Shown piece by piece: positions 34,942 to 44,183 of a DNA stretch of 64,000 nucleotides. The position numbers and the translations under genes are program-made. The stretch comes from Patiriisocius_A hiemis (GTDB taxonomy: Bacteria > Bacteroidota > Bacteroidia > Flavobacteriales > Flavobacteriaceae): positions 496,001 through 560,000 of the forward strand of contig NZ_JAVRHZ010000002.1 of NCBI RefSeq assembly GCF_031846325.1, read 5' to 3'. Within the stretch, counting starts at the first letter, position 1; each line of letters starts with the position of its first letter. The notes beneath the pieces are model-generated. The model was not told where the DNA came from, searched no databases, and saw nothing but the letters and a program-made list of their open reading frames with translations.

Positions 34942-35865
34942 TTATACTAACGTTATCTCAAACTGAGTTAAATTCTTAAACTGTTGTAAGCGATGCTGCA
35001 ACTCTTTTTTTGTTAGGCTTTGCATTCGCTCTGTTCCAAATTTTTCTACACAGAAAGAAGCTAATGCCGAGCCATATACAATTGCAGTCTTCATATTTTC
35101 AAAGCTATAATCTTCAGTTTTTGCTAAATATCCTGTAAATCCACCTGCAAATGTATCTCCAGCTCCGGTAGGATCAAAAACTTCAGCTAATGGAAGTGCT
35201 GGTGCAAAAAACATTTCGTCTTTATAAAAAAGTAGAGCGCCATGTTCTCCTTTTTTAATAACAACATATTCTGGCCCCATTTTCATAATTTTTTTGGCCG
35301 CATTAACTAGTGAATATTCTCCTGAAAGTTGTCTGGCTTCTTCATCGTTAATGGTAATTACATTAACCTTAGCAATTACTTGCTTAAGCTCTTCTAGTGC
35401 ACAATCCATCCAAAAGTTCATAGTATCTAGTACAATCATTTTAGGATTGTCCATTTGGTCAACCACACTTAATTGCACCAATGGATGAAGATTACCAAGC
35501 ATTACCACTTCGGCACCTTTGTGGTCTTGAGGTACTTTTGGCGAAAAATTTTCTAATACATTTAATTCTGTTACCAAAGTATCGCGAGAGTTCATGTCGT
35601 TATGATATTTCCCGCTCCAAAAAAATGTTTTACCATCTTTAATAACTTCTAAGCCCTCAATATCCATGTTTTTATCTTGAAGCATCGTGATATATTCTTG
35701 CGGAAAATCACCACCAACAACCGATACAATTGCGGAATCTACATTAAGTTGAGAGGCCGATAAACCAATATAAGTGGCGGCACCTCCTAGTATTTTATCT
35801 GTTTTACCAAAAGGGGTTTCAATCGCGTCAAAAGCAACAGTACCTACAATAACTAGTTTGGACAT
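34942..35865 (-). CDS. PfkB-family sugar kinase
   Basis: About 307 residues from the ATG at 35865 (MSKLVIVGTVAFDAIETPFG). The GGAATYIGLSASQL entry and the DPTGAGDTFAGGFTGYL motif with the catalytic Asp are the PfkB/ribokinase signatures. It phosphorylates a sugar or nucleoside with ATP; the substrate is not clear. A longer frame reaches 35934, but its N-terminal 23 residues are unrelated and run up to the stop of the RNase H gene. In one minus-strand run with purN and RNase H. Confidence 0.88.
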   Translation of the reverse strand: MSKLVIVGTVAFDAIETPFGKTDKILGGAATYIGLSASQLNVDSAIVSVVGGDFPQEYITMLQDKNMDIEGLEVIKDGKTFFWSGKYHNDMNSRDTLVTELNVLENFSPKVPQDHKGAEVVMLGNLHPLVQLSVVDQMDNPKMIVLDTMNFWMDCALEELKQVIAKVNVITINDEEARQLSGEYSLVNAAKKIMKMGPEYVVIKKGEHGALLFYKDEMFFAPALPLAEVFDPTGAGDTFAGGFTGYLAKTEDYSFENMKTAIVYGSALASFCVEKFGTERMQSLTKKELQHRLQQFKNLTQFEITLV

Positions 35866-35934
35866 AAATAAGCTTGAAAAATTAAAGTGCAAAGATATGA
35901 GATTGTTAAAACATACACTAATGTTAAAACTCAA

Positions 35935-36576
35935 CTATTTTCTACCAAAATCAGCAGGAATTTCTCCCCAAGCTTTGGTTTCCCATTTTACAATTGTAGT
36001 TGTGTAGCTATTAGTTTTTAACCACGTTTCTGCTCGAGTAATTAACTCAAAAAGTGCTTTATTTTTATGAGAAGGCTTTAACTTAGAATTGCATTTTTTC
36101 TTTTTTACCCAACCTATGGCAATACGAGAGTCACTATAAATAATGCGGTCGCTTTTTTGTTTTTTTAAATATGCCAATCCATGTACTAATGCTAAAAACT
36201 CTCCTACATTGTTAGTGCCTTGCTCAAAAGGGCCTTGATGAAATAACTGCTTGTAAGTTTGGGTATCTACTCCTCTATATTCCATTTTTCCAGGATTTCC
36301 ACTTGAGGCAGCATCTACTGCAATGGAATATAAATTAGGCTCTCCTATTTTTTGGAGTTGTTCTTTAGAGAGTGTTTTTTTCTTCTTTGTGTTTTTCCCT
36401 TTATAATCTGCATATTCTTTATCATATGCAATTTTGGCTTCTTTTAAGGTTTCAAAAGACATATACTGTGCACCTGTAACTCCTGTGATTGCTTTTTTGC
36501 ATTCATTCCAAGAGTGAAATATCCCAGTAGGGTTCCCAAACCAGACTACATAATATTTTTTCTTTTTTTTAGCCAT
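35935..36576 (-). CDS. Ribonuclease HI with N-terminal viroplasmin domain
   Basis: 213 residues. The N-terminal caulimovirus-viroplasmin domain (about 5-55, YYVVWFGNPTGIFHSWNECKKAITG) binds RNA-DNA hybrid, as in eukaryotic RNase H1. A linker rich in Lys leads to the RNase H domain with acidic residues in AVDAASSGNPG, NNVGEFLALVHGL and IYSDSRIAIGW and a last Asp in EIPADFGRK. It removes RNA from hybrids. It lies between purN and the PfkB kinase on the same strand. Confidence 0.9.
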   Translation of the reverse strand: MAKKKKKYYVVWFGNPTGIFHSWNECKKAITGVTGAQYMSFETLKEAKIAYDKEYADYKGKNTKKKKTLSKEQLQKIGEPNLYSIAVDAASSGNPGKMEYRGVDTQTYKQLFHQGPFEQGTNNVGEFLALVHGLAYLKKQKSDRIIYSDSRIAIGWVKKKKCNSKLKPSHKNKALFELITRAETWLKTNSYTTTIVKWETKAWGEIPADFGRK

Positions 36577-36642
36577 ACTGTGCCCGCGTTGGCGGTATCT
36601 TATTAAGGTTAATCTTTTTGTTTAATTATTGAATTAATTTTT

Positions 36643-37215
36643 CTATTTGTCCAAAAGCAGTTCTTCAATTACTTTAGGTAAGTATTTATATTCCAATAAA
36701 TGTATTTTTTGAGCAACATCTTCTGAGGTATCACTTTCTGAAATTTCCACGCTTTTCTGAAAAATAATAGCTCCCTCATCATACGCTTCATTTACATAAT
36801 GAATAGTAATACCACTTTCTTTTTCATTATTAGCCACTACAGCTTCATGAACATACTTTCCATACATTCCTTTTCCTCCATATTTTGGCAATAAGGCTGG
36901 ATGAATGTTAATTACTTTGTTTGGGTATTCATTTATAATGTGAACTGGAAATTTTAGTAAAAAACCAGCCAGGACAATTAAATCTGGTTGTGCTTTTTTG
37001 AGTAGTTGTAATACTCCATCTTCATTATATAACGCTTCTTTTGAAAAACGTAACGCTTTTGTTTCTAGGTGTTTTGCGCGTTCTAACACTTTGGCATCCT
37101 TCTTGTTTGTGAGGACAAGAACAACCTCAGCAACTTGAGATTGCTGAAAGTATTTTATCACGTTTTGAGTATTGGTACCGCTACCCGAAGCAAATATAAC
37201 AATGCGTTTCTTCAT
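36643..37215 (-). CDS. purN: Phosphoribosylglycinamide formyltransferase PurN
   Basis: 190 residues from ATG 37215 (MKKRIVIFASGSGTNTQNVI). It transfers formyl from 10-formyl-THF to GAR in purine synthesis. The catalytic Asn-His-Asp set is carried by VINIHPALLPKYGGKGMYG and ITIHYVNEAYDEGAII. A longer frame to 37275 adds an aromatic-rich stretch unlike the family. Divergent from acpP across 177 bases. Confidence 0.94.
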   Translation of the reverse strand: MKKRIVIFASGSGTNTQNVIKYFQQSQVAEVVLVLTNKKDAKVLERAKHLETKALRFSKEALYNEDGVLQLLKKAQPDLIVLAGFLLKFPVHIINEYPNKVINIHPALLPKYGGKGMYGKYVHEAVVANNEKESGITIHYVNEAYDEGAIIFQKSVEISESDTSEDVAQKIHLLEYKYLPKVIEELLLDK

Positions 37216-37354
37216 CAATGGTTTCTTTGGGTGTTTATAGAAGTAAACATAAAAATAATAACAAAAGTAAGGCAATAGGGTTTCACTTCGCTCTAAAATG
37301 TTTAAATTGGTAACACATTTTAGGTATTAAATAGTGTTTTAATTTAAAATATTT

Positions 37355-37362
37355 TATTTTTG
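37355..37362 (+). promoter_or_regulatory. Possible promoter box for acpP-fabF-rnc
   Basis: TATTTTTG fits TAnnTTTG, 30 bases before the acpP start. No clean TTG is found 19 bases upstream. The position is right for the strong expression expected of acpP. Confidence 0.4.
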
Positions 37363-37392
37363 CCACTTAATTAAAATTTAAAAACAAGAATT

Positions 37393-37626
37393 ATGTCAGA
37401 CATTGCATCAAGAGTTAAAGCTATTATCGTAGATAAATTAGGTGTAGACGAAAACGAAGTTGTAACAGAAGCAAGCTTCACTAACGACCTAGGAGCAGAC
37501 TCCTTAGATACGGTTGAACTAATTATGGAATTTGAAAAAGAATTTGATATCCAAATTCCAGACGATCAAGCTGAAAATATTGCAACAGTAGGTCAAGCAA
37601 TATCATATATAGAAGAAGCAAAATAA
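37393..37626 (+). CDS. acpP: Acyl carrier protein
   Basis: 77 residues, acidic four-helix protein. The phosphopantetheine serine is S37 in LGADSLDTVELIMEFE. It carries growing acyl chains in fatty acid synthesis. First gene of acpP-fabF-rnc, a conserved order; fabF follows after 13 bases. Confidence 0.98.
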   Translation: MSDIASRVKAIIVDKLGVDENEVVTEASFTNDLGADSLDTVELIMEFEKEFDIQIPDDQAENIATVGQAISYIEEAK

Positions 37627-37639
37627 AAAATACTTCTTT

Positions 37640-38893
37640 ATGGAATTAAAGCGAGTTGTAGTTACTGGTCTTGGTGCCCTTACACCCATTGGAAATACAA
37701 TCCCTAATTATTGGGAGGGTCTTAAAAATGGGAAAAGCGGATGCGCACCAATCACCTACTTTGATACCGAAAAGTTCAAAACAAAATTCGCTTGTGAAAT
37801 AAAGGATTACAATCCACAAGATCACTTTGACAGAAAAGAAGCTAGAAAGCTAGATAAATTTGCTCAATATGCTTTAGTATCTTCTTCAGAAGCTATTGAA
37901 GATGCCATGATTAACCTTGATGAAGTCGATAAATTTCGAGTTGGGGTTATATGGGGAGCAGGTATTGGCGGACTAGAAACTTTTCAGGATGAAGTTATAA
38001 ACTTTGCAGAAGGGGATGGAACGCCACGTTTCAACCCCTTCTTTATTCCAAAAATGATAGCAGATATTGCCCCAGGTAATATTTCTATTAAACATGGATT
38101 TATGGGGCCTAACTATACAACGGTCTCAGCTTGTGCCTCTTCAGCAAATGCAATGATAGATGCTCTAAACTATATTAGGTTAGGACATTGTGATATTATT
38201 GTAACTGGGGGGAGTGAAGCAGCAGTAACAAAAGCGGGTATGGGAGGTTTTAATGCAATGCATGCACTCTCTACACGTAACGAAAGTCCAGAAACAGCAT
38301 CGAGACCCTTTGATGCTACACGTGACGGATTTGTACTTGGAGAAGGAGCAGGAGCGCTTATCTTAGAAGAGTACGAGCATGCTAAGAAACGAGGTGCAAA
38401 AATATATGCCGAAGTTATTGGTGGAGGGATGTCTAGCGACGCCTACCACATGACGGCACCACATCCAGATGGAATAGGTGTAGAACGCGTAATGCTTAAT
38501 TGCTTACGTGATGCCGGTATTGATGCTAGTGAAGTAGATGCCATTAATACACATGGTACCTCAACACCACTTGGAGATGTAGCAGAACTAAAGGCAATTT
38601 CAAGTATTTTTGGAGATCATACTCACAAAATCAACATTAACTCTACTAAGTCCATGACTGGACACTTATTAGGAGCGGCAGGAGCTATAGAGGCAATTGC
38701 TTCAATCTTAGCAATGCAAAATAACTTAGTGCCACCTACTATAAACCATACTACAGTAGATGAAAACATTGATCCTAAACTAAACCTTACTCTTAACAAA
38801 GCGCAACCTAGAGATATTAAAGTTGCCATGAGTAATACATTTGGTTTTGGAGGTCACAATGCTTGCGTATTGTTTAAAAAATTAGACGCATAA
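37640..38893 (+). CDS. fabF: 3-oxoacyl-ACP synthase II
   Basis: 417 residues. The Cys-His-His triad is C165 in VSACASSANAM, the His in NTHGTSTPLGD and the His in SMTGHLLGAAG. It elongates acyl-ACP with malonyl-ACP in the cytoplasm. Full length with GFGGHNACVLF at the end. In operon with acpP and rnc (7-base gap). Confidence 0.97.
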   Translation: MELKRVVVTGLGALTPIGNTIPNYWEGLKNGKSGCAPITYFDTEKFKTKFACEIKDYNPQDHFDRKEARKLDKFAQYALVSSSEAIEDAMINLDEVDKFRVGVIWGAGIGGLETFQDEVINFAEGDGTPRFNPFFIPKMIADIAPGNISIKHGFMGPNYTTVSACASSANAMIDALNYIRLGHCDIIVTGGSEAAVTKAGMGGFNAMHALSTRNESPETASRPFDATRDGFVLGEGAGALILEEYEHAKKRGAKIYAEVIGGGMSSDAYHMTAPHPDGIGVERVMLNCLRDAGIDASEVDAINTHGTSTPLGDVAELKAISSIFGDHTHKININSTKSMTGHLLGAAGAIEAIASILAMQNNLVPPTINHTTVDENIDPKLNLTLNKAQPRDIKVAMSNTFGFGGHNACVLFKKLDA

Positions 38894-38900
38894 ATTTTTA

Positions 38901-39644
38901 ATGGCAATCCTAAAAAACATATTTACTTCTCGTCCTTCACATGACGAGAATTTTTTTGTTGTCATAAAAAATATCCTAGGGTTTGCACCAAAAGATATTG
39001 CAATCTACCATGAAGCATTTACCCATAGGTCTATGAATAATACCAATATTGATGGAAGTGCACAAAGCTATGAGCGATTAGAGTTTCTTGGAGATGCTAT
39101 GCTTAGTGCCGTCATTGCCTCGCATTTGTTTAACGAAGTGCCTACTGGAGATGAGGGGTATCTTACTAAGATGCGCTCCAAGGTGGTAAGCAGAGAGCAC
39201 TTAAATGAGTTAGGAAGAGACCTAGGGCTTATTAACCTATTAAAAACATCTGTGCCTACAGATCAGTTTGGAGGAAATATACATGGTAATATTTTTGAAG
39301 CACTTATTGGAGCAATTTATCTAGATAAAGGATATAAATATTGCGAAAAGTTTATCTACAAGCGTGTTATTAAACCCTATGTAGATATAGAACGACTAGA
39401 AGGTAAAGTTATAAGCTATAAAAGTCTTTTCATAGAATGGTGTCAAAAACACAAAAAGCACTTCAAATTTTCTGTGTATGAAGACACCGGAAACGATAGC
39501 CTAAAACATTTTGGCGTAAAACTTTTATTAGATGATGAACTAGTTGGGAAAGCCAGAGCAACTTCTAAGAAAAAAGCCGAAGAACGTGCTGCAAAAAGAG
39601 CTTATTACAAGCTTCAAATTGTGATTGATAAAGATTTCCACTAG
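38901..39644 (+). CDS. rnc: Ribonuclease III
   Basis: 247 residues. The nuclease signature is ERLEFLGDAMLSAVIA, with the second acidic pair in NIFEALIGAIYLDKG. A double-stranded-RNA-binding domain spans about 170-240 (ending in KKKAEERAAKRAYYKL). It processes rRNA precursors and other duplex RNA. Last gene of the acpP-fabF-rnc group. Confidence 0.96.
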   Translation: MAILKNIFTSRPSHDENFFVVIKNILGFAPKDIAIYHEAFTHRSMNNTNIDGSAQSYERLEFLGDAMLSAVIASHLFNEVPTGDEGYLTKMRSKVVSREHLNELGRDLGLINLLKTSVPTDQFGGNIHGNIFEALIGAIYLDKGYKYCEKFIYKRVIKPYVDIERLEGKVISYKSLFIEWCQKHKKHFKFSVYEDTGNDSLKHFGVKLLLDDELVGKARATSKKKAEERAAKRAYYKLQIVIDKDFH

Positions 39645-39763
39645 TAAATCACGCACGCCACACAGACGAAAACGATTTCGTTTAATATTTACATAGATTT
39701 AATTAGCAAACAGTATAACAATCGCAAAACAATTGTTACTTTTAAACTTGTTCGTAAAAAGTT

Positions 39764-40255
39764 ATGAGTAATTATAAGTTAATTTTAGAAGATACTTTTG
39801 AAGAAGACTTTACTCTAATTGCTATTCATTGTAGTGAAGATTGTTATAAAGTAGCCTATCTTCTAAACCAGTTTTTACAAGTACGATTACATCGCTCCAA
39901 AACAGATTTAGAGTATTCTGAAGATGGACTGGAAATAACATTTCCATTGTATGATTATGAAGATGAAATGAAATATACGAGCTATAATTTAATTGCAAAT
40001 ATTTGCAAAAACCCAATTCCTCTTACCACTAGTTCAGGGGGACTTTTTGAAAATGAACCTACTGAAAGTAGTATAACTAGTTACCTAGTACCAGAGATGA
40101 AACAAGTTGACTTTTTTATTAAGATTGTTTCAGATTTTGAAACAATCCCACTTAAAAAGATACTTTCATCCATCAATGAAATAAAACAAGTAATTTCAGC
40201 CTATAGTGTTGATATACAAACATTGAAGTCTAAAAATAATTTAATATTTGACTAA
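39764..40255 (+). CDS. IPExxxVDY-family protein
   Basis: 163 residues, soluble, not of known function. The signature appears here as VPEMKQVDFFIKI (about residues 108-120). The N-terminal YKLILEDTFEEDFTLIAIHC is typical of the family, which is found mainly in Bacteroidota. The one-base overlap with pyk (TAATG at 40253-40257) suggests coupled translation with pyruvate kinase. Confidence 0.82.
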   Translation: MSNYKLILEDTFEEDFTLIAIHCSEDCYKVAYLLNQFLQVRLHRSKTDLEYSEDGLEITFPLYDYEDEMKYTSYNLIANICKNPIPLTTSSGGLFENEPTESSITSYLVPEMKQVDFFIKIVSDFETIPLKKILSSINEIKQVISAYSVDIQTLKSKNNLIFD

Positions 40256-41682
40256 TGCCGAACAAAAAAAGAACCAAAATAGTAGCTACTTTAGGACCTT
40301 CTACCTCAGATCCTGACATTATAAAAAAGATGATTTTAGAAGGCGCCGATGTATTTCGTGTTAACTTTTCACATGCAAACTATGAAGGTGTAAAAAAGAA
40401 TATAAAAATGATTCGAGAGATTAGTGACGCTCTTGACACTTCTACTGCAATTTTAGCAGACTTACAAGGACCAAAACTACGCGTTGGATTAATGAAAGAA
40501 GAGGTAGTTGTAGAGCCGGGAGATACTATCCTGTTTTGTACAGGAAAGGAGTTTGAAGGCACCAGTAAAAGGGTCTATATGAACTACGATAACTTTCCTA
40601 AAGATGTAAAAGCAGGAGAGCGTGTATTATTAGATGACGGAAAACTTATTTTTGAAATTATTGCCACCAATGGAAAAGATGAGGTTGAAACAAAAGTAAT
40701 ACAAGGAGGACCTTTACGCTCAAGAAAAGGAGTAAACCTTCCTAATACTAATATTTCTTTACCAGCACTTACCATAAAAGATAAAGAAGATGCGGTATTT
40801 GCAATTTCACAAGAGGTAGATTGGATTGCCTTATCTTTTGTGCGTCATGCTGAGGATTTAAAAGAACTACAAGCATTAATTGAAGCACATAGTGAATACA
40901 AAATTCCAATCATCGCTAAAATTGAAAAACCAGAAGCAGTAAAAAACATAGATAAAATAGTTGCGTATTGTGATGGATTAATGGTAGCTCGTGGTGACCT
41001 TGGTGTTGAAATCCCTGCGGCAGAGGTACCGCTTATTCAAAAAGAACTTGTACTTACAGCAAAAAAAGCAAGAATACCTGTAATCATTGCTACTCAAATG
41101 ATGGAGACTATGATTACTTCGCTAACGCCAACTAGAGCAGAAGTTAATGATGTGGCTAACTCTGTAATGGATGGAGCAGATGCTGTGATGCTAAGTGGTG
41201 AAACTTCAGTAGGGAAGTACCCGGTTGAGGTGATTAGAACAATGGCAAACATTTGTATAAACGTAGAAAATTCACCGCTAATAAATGTTCCTCAAGAACC
41301 ACCTCACGTACGCACCAATAGATACATTACAAAATCTATTTGTTATCATGCAGCAAACATGGCAAATGAGATAGAAGCAAGGGCGATATGTACGTTAACT
41401 AATAGCGGGTATACGGCATTTCAAATTTCGGCTTGGAGACCAGACGCCCATATTTTAGTATATACTTCAAACAAGAGAATCCTATCTAGATTAAATCTTT
41501 TATGGGGTGTAAAATCTTTTTACTATGACAAATTTGTAAGCACCGATGAAACGGTTGAAGACGTAAACCGCATTGCCTGTAAAAGTGGTTTTGTAAAAAA
41601 AGGGGATTATTTAATTAATCTTGCTGCGATGCCTATTGTTGATAAAGGTATGGTGAATACATTACGAGTAAGTCAGGTATAA
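40255..41682 (+). CDS. pyk: Pyruvate kinase
   Basis: 475 residues, standard length. It makes pyruvate and ATP from phosphoenolpyruvate and ADP. The TKIVATLGPSTSDP start, the IIAKIEKPEAVKNID active site with its Lys and Glu, and GVEIPAAEVPLIQK are clear. A C-terminal allosteric domain is present (about 355-475). Follows the IPExxxVDY gene directly. Confidence 0.97.
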   Translation: MPNKKRTKIVATLGPSTSDPDIIKKMILEGADVFRVNFSHANYEGVKKNIKMIREISDALDTSTAILADLQGPKLRVGLMKEEVVVEPGDTILFCTGKEFEGTSKRVYMNYDNFPKDVKAGERVLLDDGKLIFEIIATNGKDEVETKVIQGGPLRSRKGVNLPNTNISLPALTIKDKEDAVFAISQEVDWIALSFVRHAEDLKELQALIEAHSEYKIPIIAKIEKPEAVKNIDKIVAYCDGLMVARGDLGVEIPAAEVPLIQKELVLTAKKARIPVIIATQMMETMITSLTPTRAEVNDVANSVMDGADAVMLSGETSVGKYPVEVIRTMANICINVENSPLINVPQEPPHVRTNRYITKSICYHAANMANEIEARAICTLTNSGYTAFQISAWRPDAHILVYTSNKRILSRLNLLWGVKSFYYDKFVSTDETVEDVNRIACKSGFVKKGDYLINLAAMPIVDKGMVNTLRVSQV

Positions 41683-41713
41683 AAAAGGATGTCTAGACAA
41701 TAATGGCTATAAC

Positions 41714-41787
41714 TATGTCATCTTGAGCCTATCGAAAGATAATTGAAAACCAACTATTTAAAACTTCGACAAGCTCAAGATGACATA
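41714..41787. repeat. REP-like palindrome of Bacteroidota type
   Basis: Two 24-base arms (41714-41737 and 41764-41787) in inverse orientation with a 26-base centre. The core tgtcatcttgagc is paired with gctcaagatgaca, and a cgaa element follows. This kind of extragenic palindrome recurs in Bacteroidota genomes. It lies between the convergent pyk and SH3 lipoprotein genes and may also terminate both. Confidence 0.65.
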
Positions 41788-41827
41788 CTAAAGCAATTTG
41801 CACCGCTTCCTTTTTTAAATTTAATTC

Positions 41828-42598
41828 TTATTCCACAATCTCAGTACGTTCTAATTTTATATTATCTCCATCTTGAGTGATGGTTACGGTATAACCAAAA
41901 CCTTCAGAGGCATGACTGTATTCAATTTTTTGAAGTTCTTTATCCTTTCTTTCAATGTCTAATTCACTTTTCCATACACGAGAAGAAGGCTTTGGGTTTT
42001 TAATTTTCTGTATCGTTTTTCCTTTATGTGATGGAAAAGTAAACTCTCTAGGGATTTTAAAAAGTTTTTGCGAAATAAAATAACCTTCATGCCAGGTTGC
42101 ATTGGGAAGTATTAAAGTTTCAGTATTGCTTGGTTTACTGGCCGTTCCACCTGTAGTTTCGGTAAAAATTACTTTTGGGAATTGCCCTTTTAAATCTTCG
42201 GCATAAATCGCAGGTTTTATATCTTCTTCAGGAGGAAAAAAACGAGACAAATAGCCATTAAAAGCATATCCTTTTTTGTGATTGTAAGATACTTCATGCA
42301 TTCCTCCCTTAATACCACCCACAGTCATTGTTGGTTTCTCTTCAGCAGTTATCACTTGTACCTTAGTGCCGTAAGGCATAATGGCTAACTTTTCACTAGA
42401 AAGATTGTTGTATTCGCGTAAACTTAAACCTGTAGCTGCAGTAACATAGAGATAGGTTTCGTTTGGAGTGTTTATAGCCGTTTCTGCAATGGCTAGGTCT
42501 TTAACTTCTGGAGTTGTTTGAGGGTCTTGTGACGTTTCTTTGCAAGAAACAAATGCAACACTTGCTGCAAGTAAACTTAGAAAAACTACTTTTTTCAT
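41828..42598 (-). CDS. Lipoprotein with SH3-like domain
   Basis: 256 residues. The signal ends in FVSC (Cys about 20), followed by KETSQD. A bacterial SH3-like domain occupies about residues 48-125 (YVTAATGLSLREYNNLSSEK, KKGYAFNGYLSRF). The rest (about 130-256) is a strand-rich region without a recognised family. The protein should sit in the periplasm or on the outer membrane and may contact the cell wall. dinB lies upstream on the same strand at 52 bases. Confidence 0.75.
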   Translation of the reverse strand: MKKVVFLSLLAASVAFVSCKETSQDPQTTPEVKDLAIAETAINTPNETYLYVTAATGLSLREYNNLSSEKLAIMPYGTKVQVITAEEKPTMTVGGIKGGMHEVSYNHKKGYAFNGYLSRFFPPEEDIKPAIYAEDLKGQFPKVIFTETTGGTASKPSNTETLILPNATWHEGYFISQKLFKIPREFTFPSHKGKTIQKIKNPKPSSRVWKSELDIERKDKELQKIEYSHASEGFGYTVTITQDGDNIKLERTEIVE

Positions 42599-42649
42599 AA
42601 CGTATTGATTTTAGTTAATAAAATGATTCAAAGTAGTTTGCTTACATAG

Positions 42650-43756
42650 TTAAAAATCTAGCTTTAATTGAACGTCTATTGAGGTGTCTTCTTTGGGCTT
42701 AGGCCTTTTTTTATCCTCGTTGTTGAGGTTTGATAAACTAATTCCCAACAAGCGTACCGAGTTTTTCATTTTCTCCTGAAATAACAAATCTTTAACGTTA
42801 TCAAGGATTAATTCTTTACTTGATATATATAGTGGGAGTGTTTTGCTTCTAGTTTTTAACGTAAAATCGCTGTATTTAATTTTAAGTGTAATTGTTTTTC
42901 CTGCAACTTTACTTTTTTTGAGTCTTTTTTCTACTTCAGTTGCAATATCTTCTAAGCGTTCCAGCATAAACAACTCACTAGAAATGTTTTTACTAAAAGT
43001 TCGTTCTGCAGCGAGTGATTTTCTAGTTCGTTCTGGCTTTACTTTACTAGTATGTATTCCTCTAACAATACTGTAATAATAACTTCCACTCTTGCCAAAG
43101 TTTTCTTGAAGGTACTCAAAAGATTTACTTTTTAAATCTTTGCCGGTGTAAATACCATGACGGTACATTTTTTCTTTCATCACTTTACCAACTCCATAAA
43201 ACTTTTTAATATCAAGTGACTCTAAAAAATCTAGTACCTCTTCTGGAGGGACTGTTTTTTGCCCGTTAGGCTTATTAATATCACTAGCAACTTTGGCGAT
43301 AAATTTATTAATGCTAATCCCAGCAGAAGCATTAAGCCCTGTTTTTTCTTTTATTTTCTCACGAATTTCTTTTGCTATAAGAGTAGCGCTTGGATTTCCT
43401 TTTTTATTTTCAGTTACGTCTAGATACGCTTCATCAAGAGAGAGTGGCTCTACAAGATCTGTATATTCAAAAAACACCTTTCTAATGATGGCCGAAACTT
43501 CTTTATAACGTTCAAAATTTGTTCTAACAAAAATAAGCTCAGGGCATAACTTTCTAGCTAATACACCGCTCATAGCAGAGCGAACACCATATTTACGCGC
43601 TTCATAACTAGCAGCGCTTACAACACCTCGAGCCGAACTTCCACCAACAGCAATGGGCTTGCCTCGTAAGTCAGGATTGTCCAATTGCTCTACTGAGGCA
43701 TAAAAGGCATCCATGTCCACGTGTATTATTTTACGAATAGGAAGCACAGTTTCCAT
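42650..43756 (-). CDS. dinB: DNA polymerase IV
   Basis: 368 residues, Y-family polymerase for error-prone translesion synthesis. The metal Asp residues are D14 and D16 in HVDMDAFYASVEQ and the pair in LSLDEAYLDVT. The little-finger domain follows. The protein ends in IDVQLKLDF, a clear beta-clamp-binding peptide. No LexA-like box is evident in the 49 bases to the divergent VOC gene. Confidence 0.95.
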   Translation of the reverse strand: METVLPIRKIIHVDMDAFYASVEQLDNPDLRGKPIAVGGSSARGVVSAASYEARKYGVRSAMSGVLARKLCPELIFVRTNFERYKEVSAIIRKVFFEYTDLVEPLSLDEAYLDVTENKKGNPSATLIAKEIREKIKEKTGLNASAGISINKFIAKVASDINKPNGQKTVPPEEVLDFLESLDIKKFYGVGKVMKEKMYRHGIYTGKDLKSKSFEYLQENFGKSGSYYYSIVRGIHTSKVKPERTRKSLAAERTFSKNISSELFMLERLEDIATEVEKRLKKSKVAGKTITLKIKYSDFTLKTRSKTLPLYISSKELILDNVKDLLFQEKMKNSVRLLGISLSNLNNEDKKRPKPKEDTSIDVQLKLDF

Positions 43757-43805
43757 AGATTAAAAATACTACCTAAAATATAATTTCTGTCTATCTTTAA
43801 CTATT

Positions 43806-44183
43806 ATGAATCTCAACCAAGTTACCATACCCTCTAAAGATGTAAAAAAGGCGATAGGGTTTTACCAAAAATTAGGTTTAGAACTTATTGTACACACGCA
43901 CGATCACTACGCCAGATTTTTATGCCCAACAGGAGACGCTACATTCTCTATACATTACAGAGAACAATTAAATACTGAAGGTGGAGCTATTATTTACTTT
44001 GAAGTTCCAGATGTTGCTAAAAAAGTAAAACAATTAAAAGAAAAAGGTATTACATTTATGACTGAAACTACAGCACAATCTTGGGCTTGGACTGAAGCAA
44101 AGCTAAAAGACCTTGATGGTAATACACTTATTATTTATCATGCTGGAGAGAATCGAAAAAATCCGCCGTGGAGAATTCAATAA
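43806..44183 (+). CDS. VOC-family (glyoxalase-like) protein
   Basis: 125 residues, a single vicinal-oxygen-chelate unit pair. It has the DVKKAIGFYQKLGLELIVH helix and the ending AKLKDLDGNTLIIYHAG. Metal ligands would be a His near the start of the second strand and the Glu in IIYFEVPD. It may be an isomerase, dioxygenase or resistance protein; no substrate can be assigned. First gene of a tightly overlapping plus-strand group. Confidence 0.85.
   Translation: MNLNQVTIPSKDVKKAIGFYQKLGLELIVHTHDHYARFLCPTGDATFSIHYREQLNTEGGAIIYFEVPDVAKKVKQLKEKGITFMTETTAQSWAWTEAKLKDLDGNTLIIYHAGENRKNPPWRIQ

Noticed and set aside
35866..35934. N-terminal extension of the PfkB kinase.
   Set aside because: It precedes MSKLVIVG, which is the normal start of the fold, and reaches the stop of the RNase H gene.
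37216..37275. Longer PurN start.
   Set aside because: The extra aromatic-rich residues are foreign to the family and the ATG at 37215 begins the normal first strand.
39666..39681. Small hairpin acgaaa/tttcgt after rnc as a terminator.
   Set aside because: Six-base AT-rich stem with only three T after it; too weak to call.
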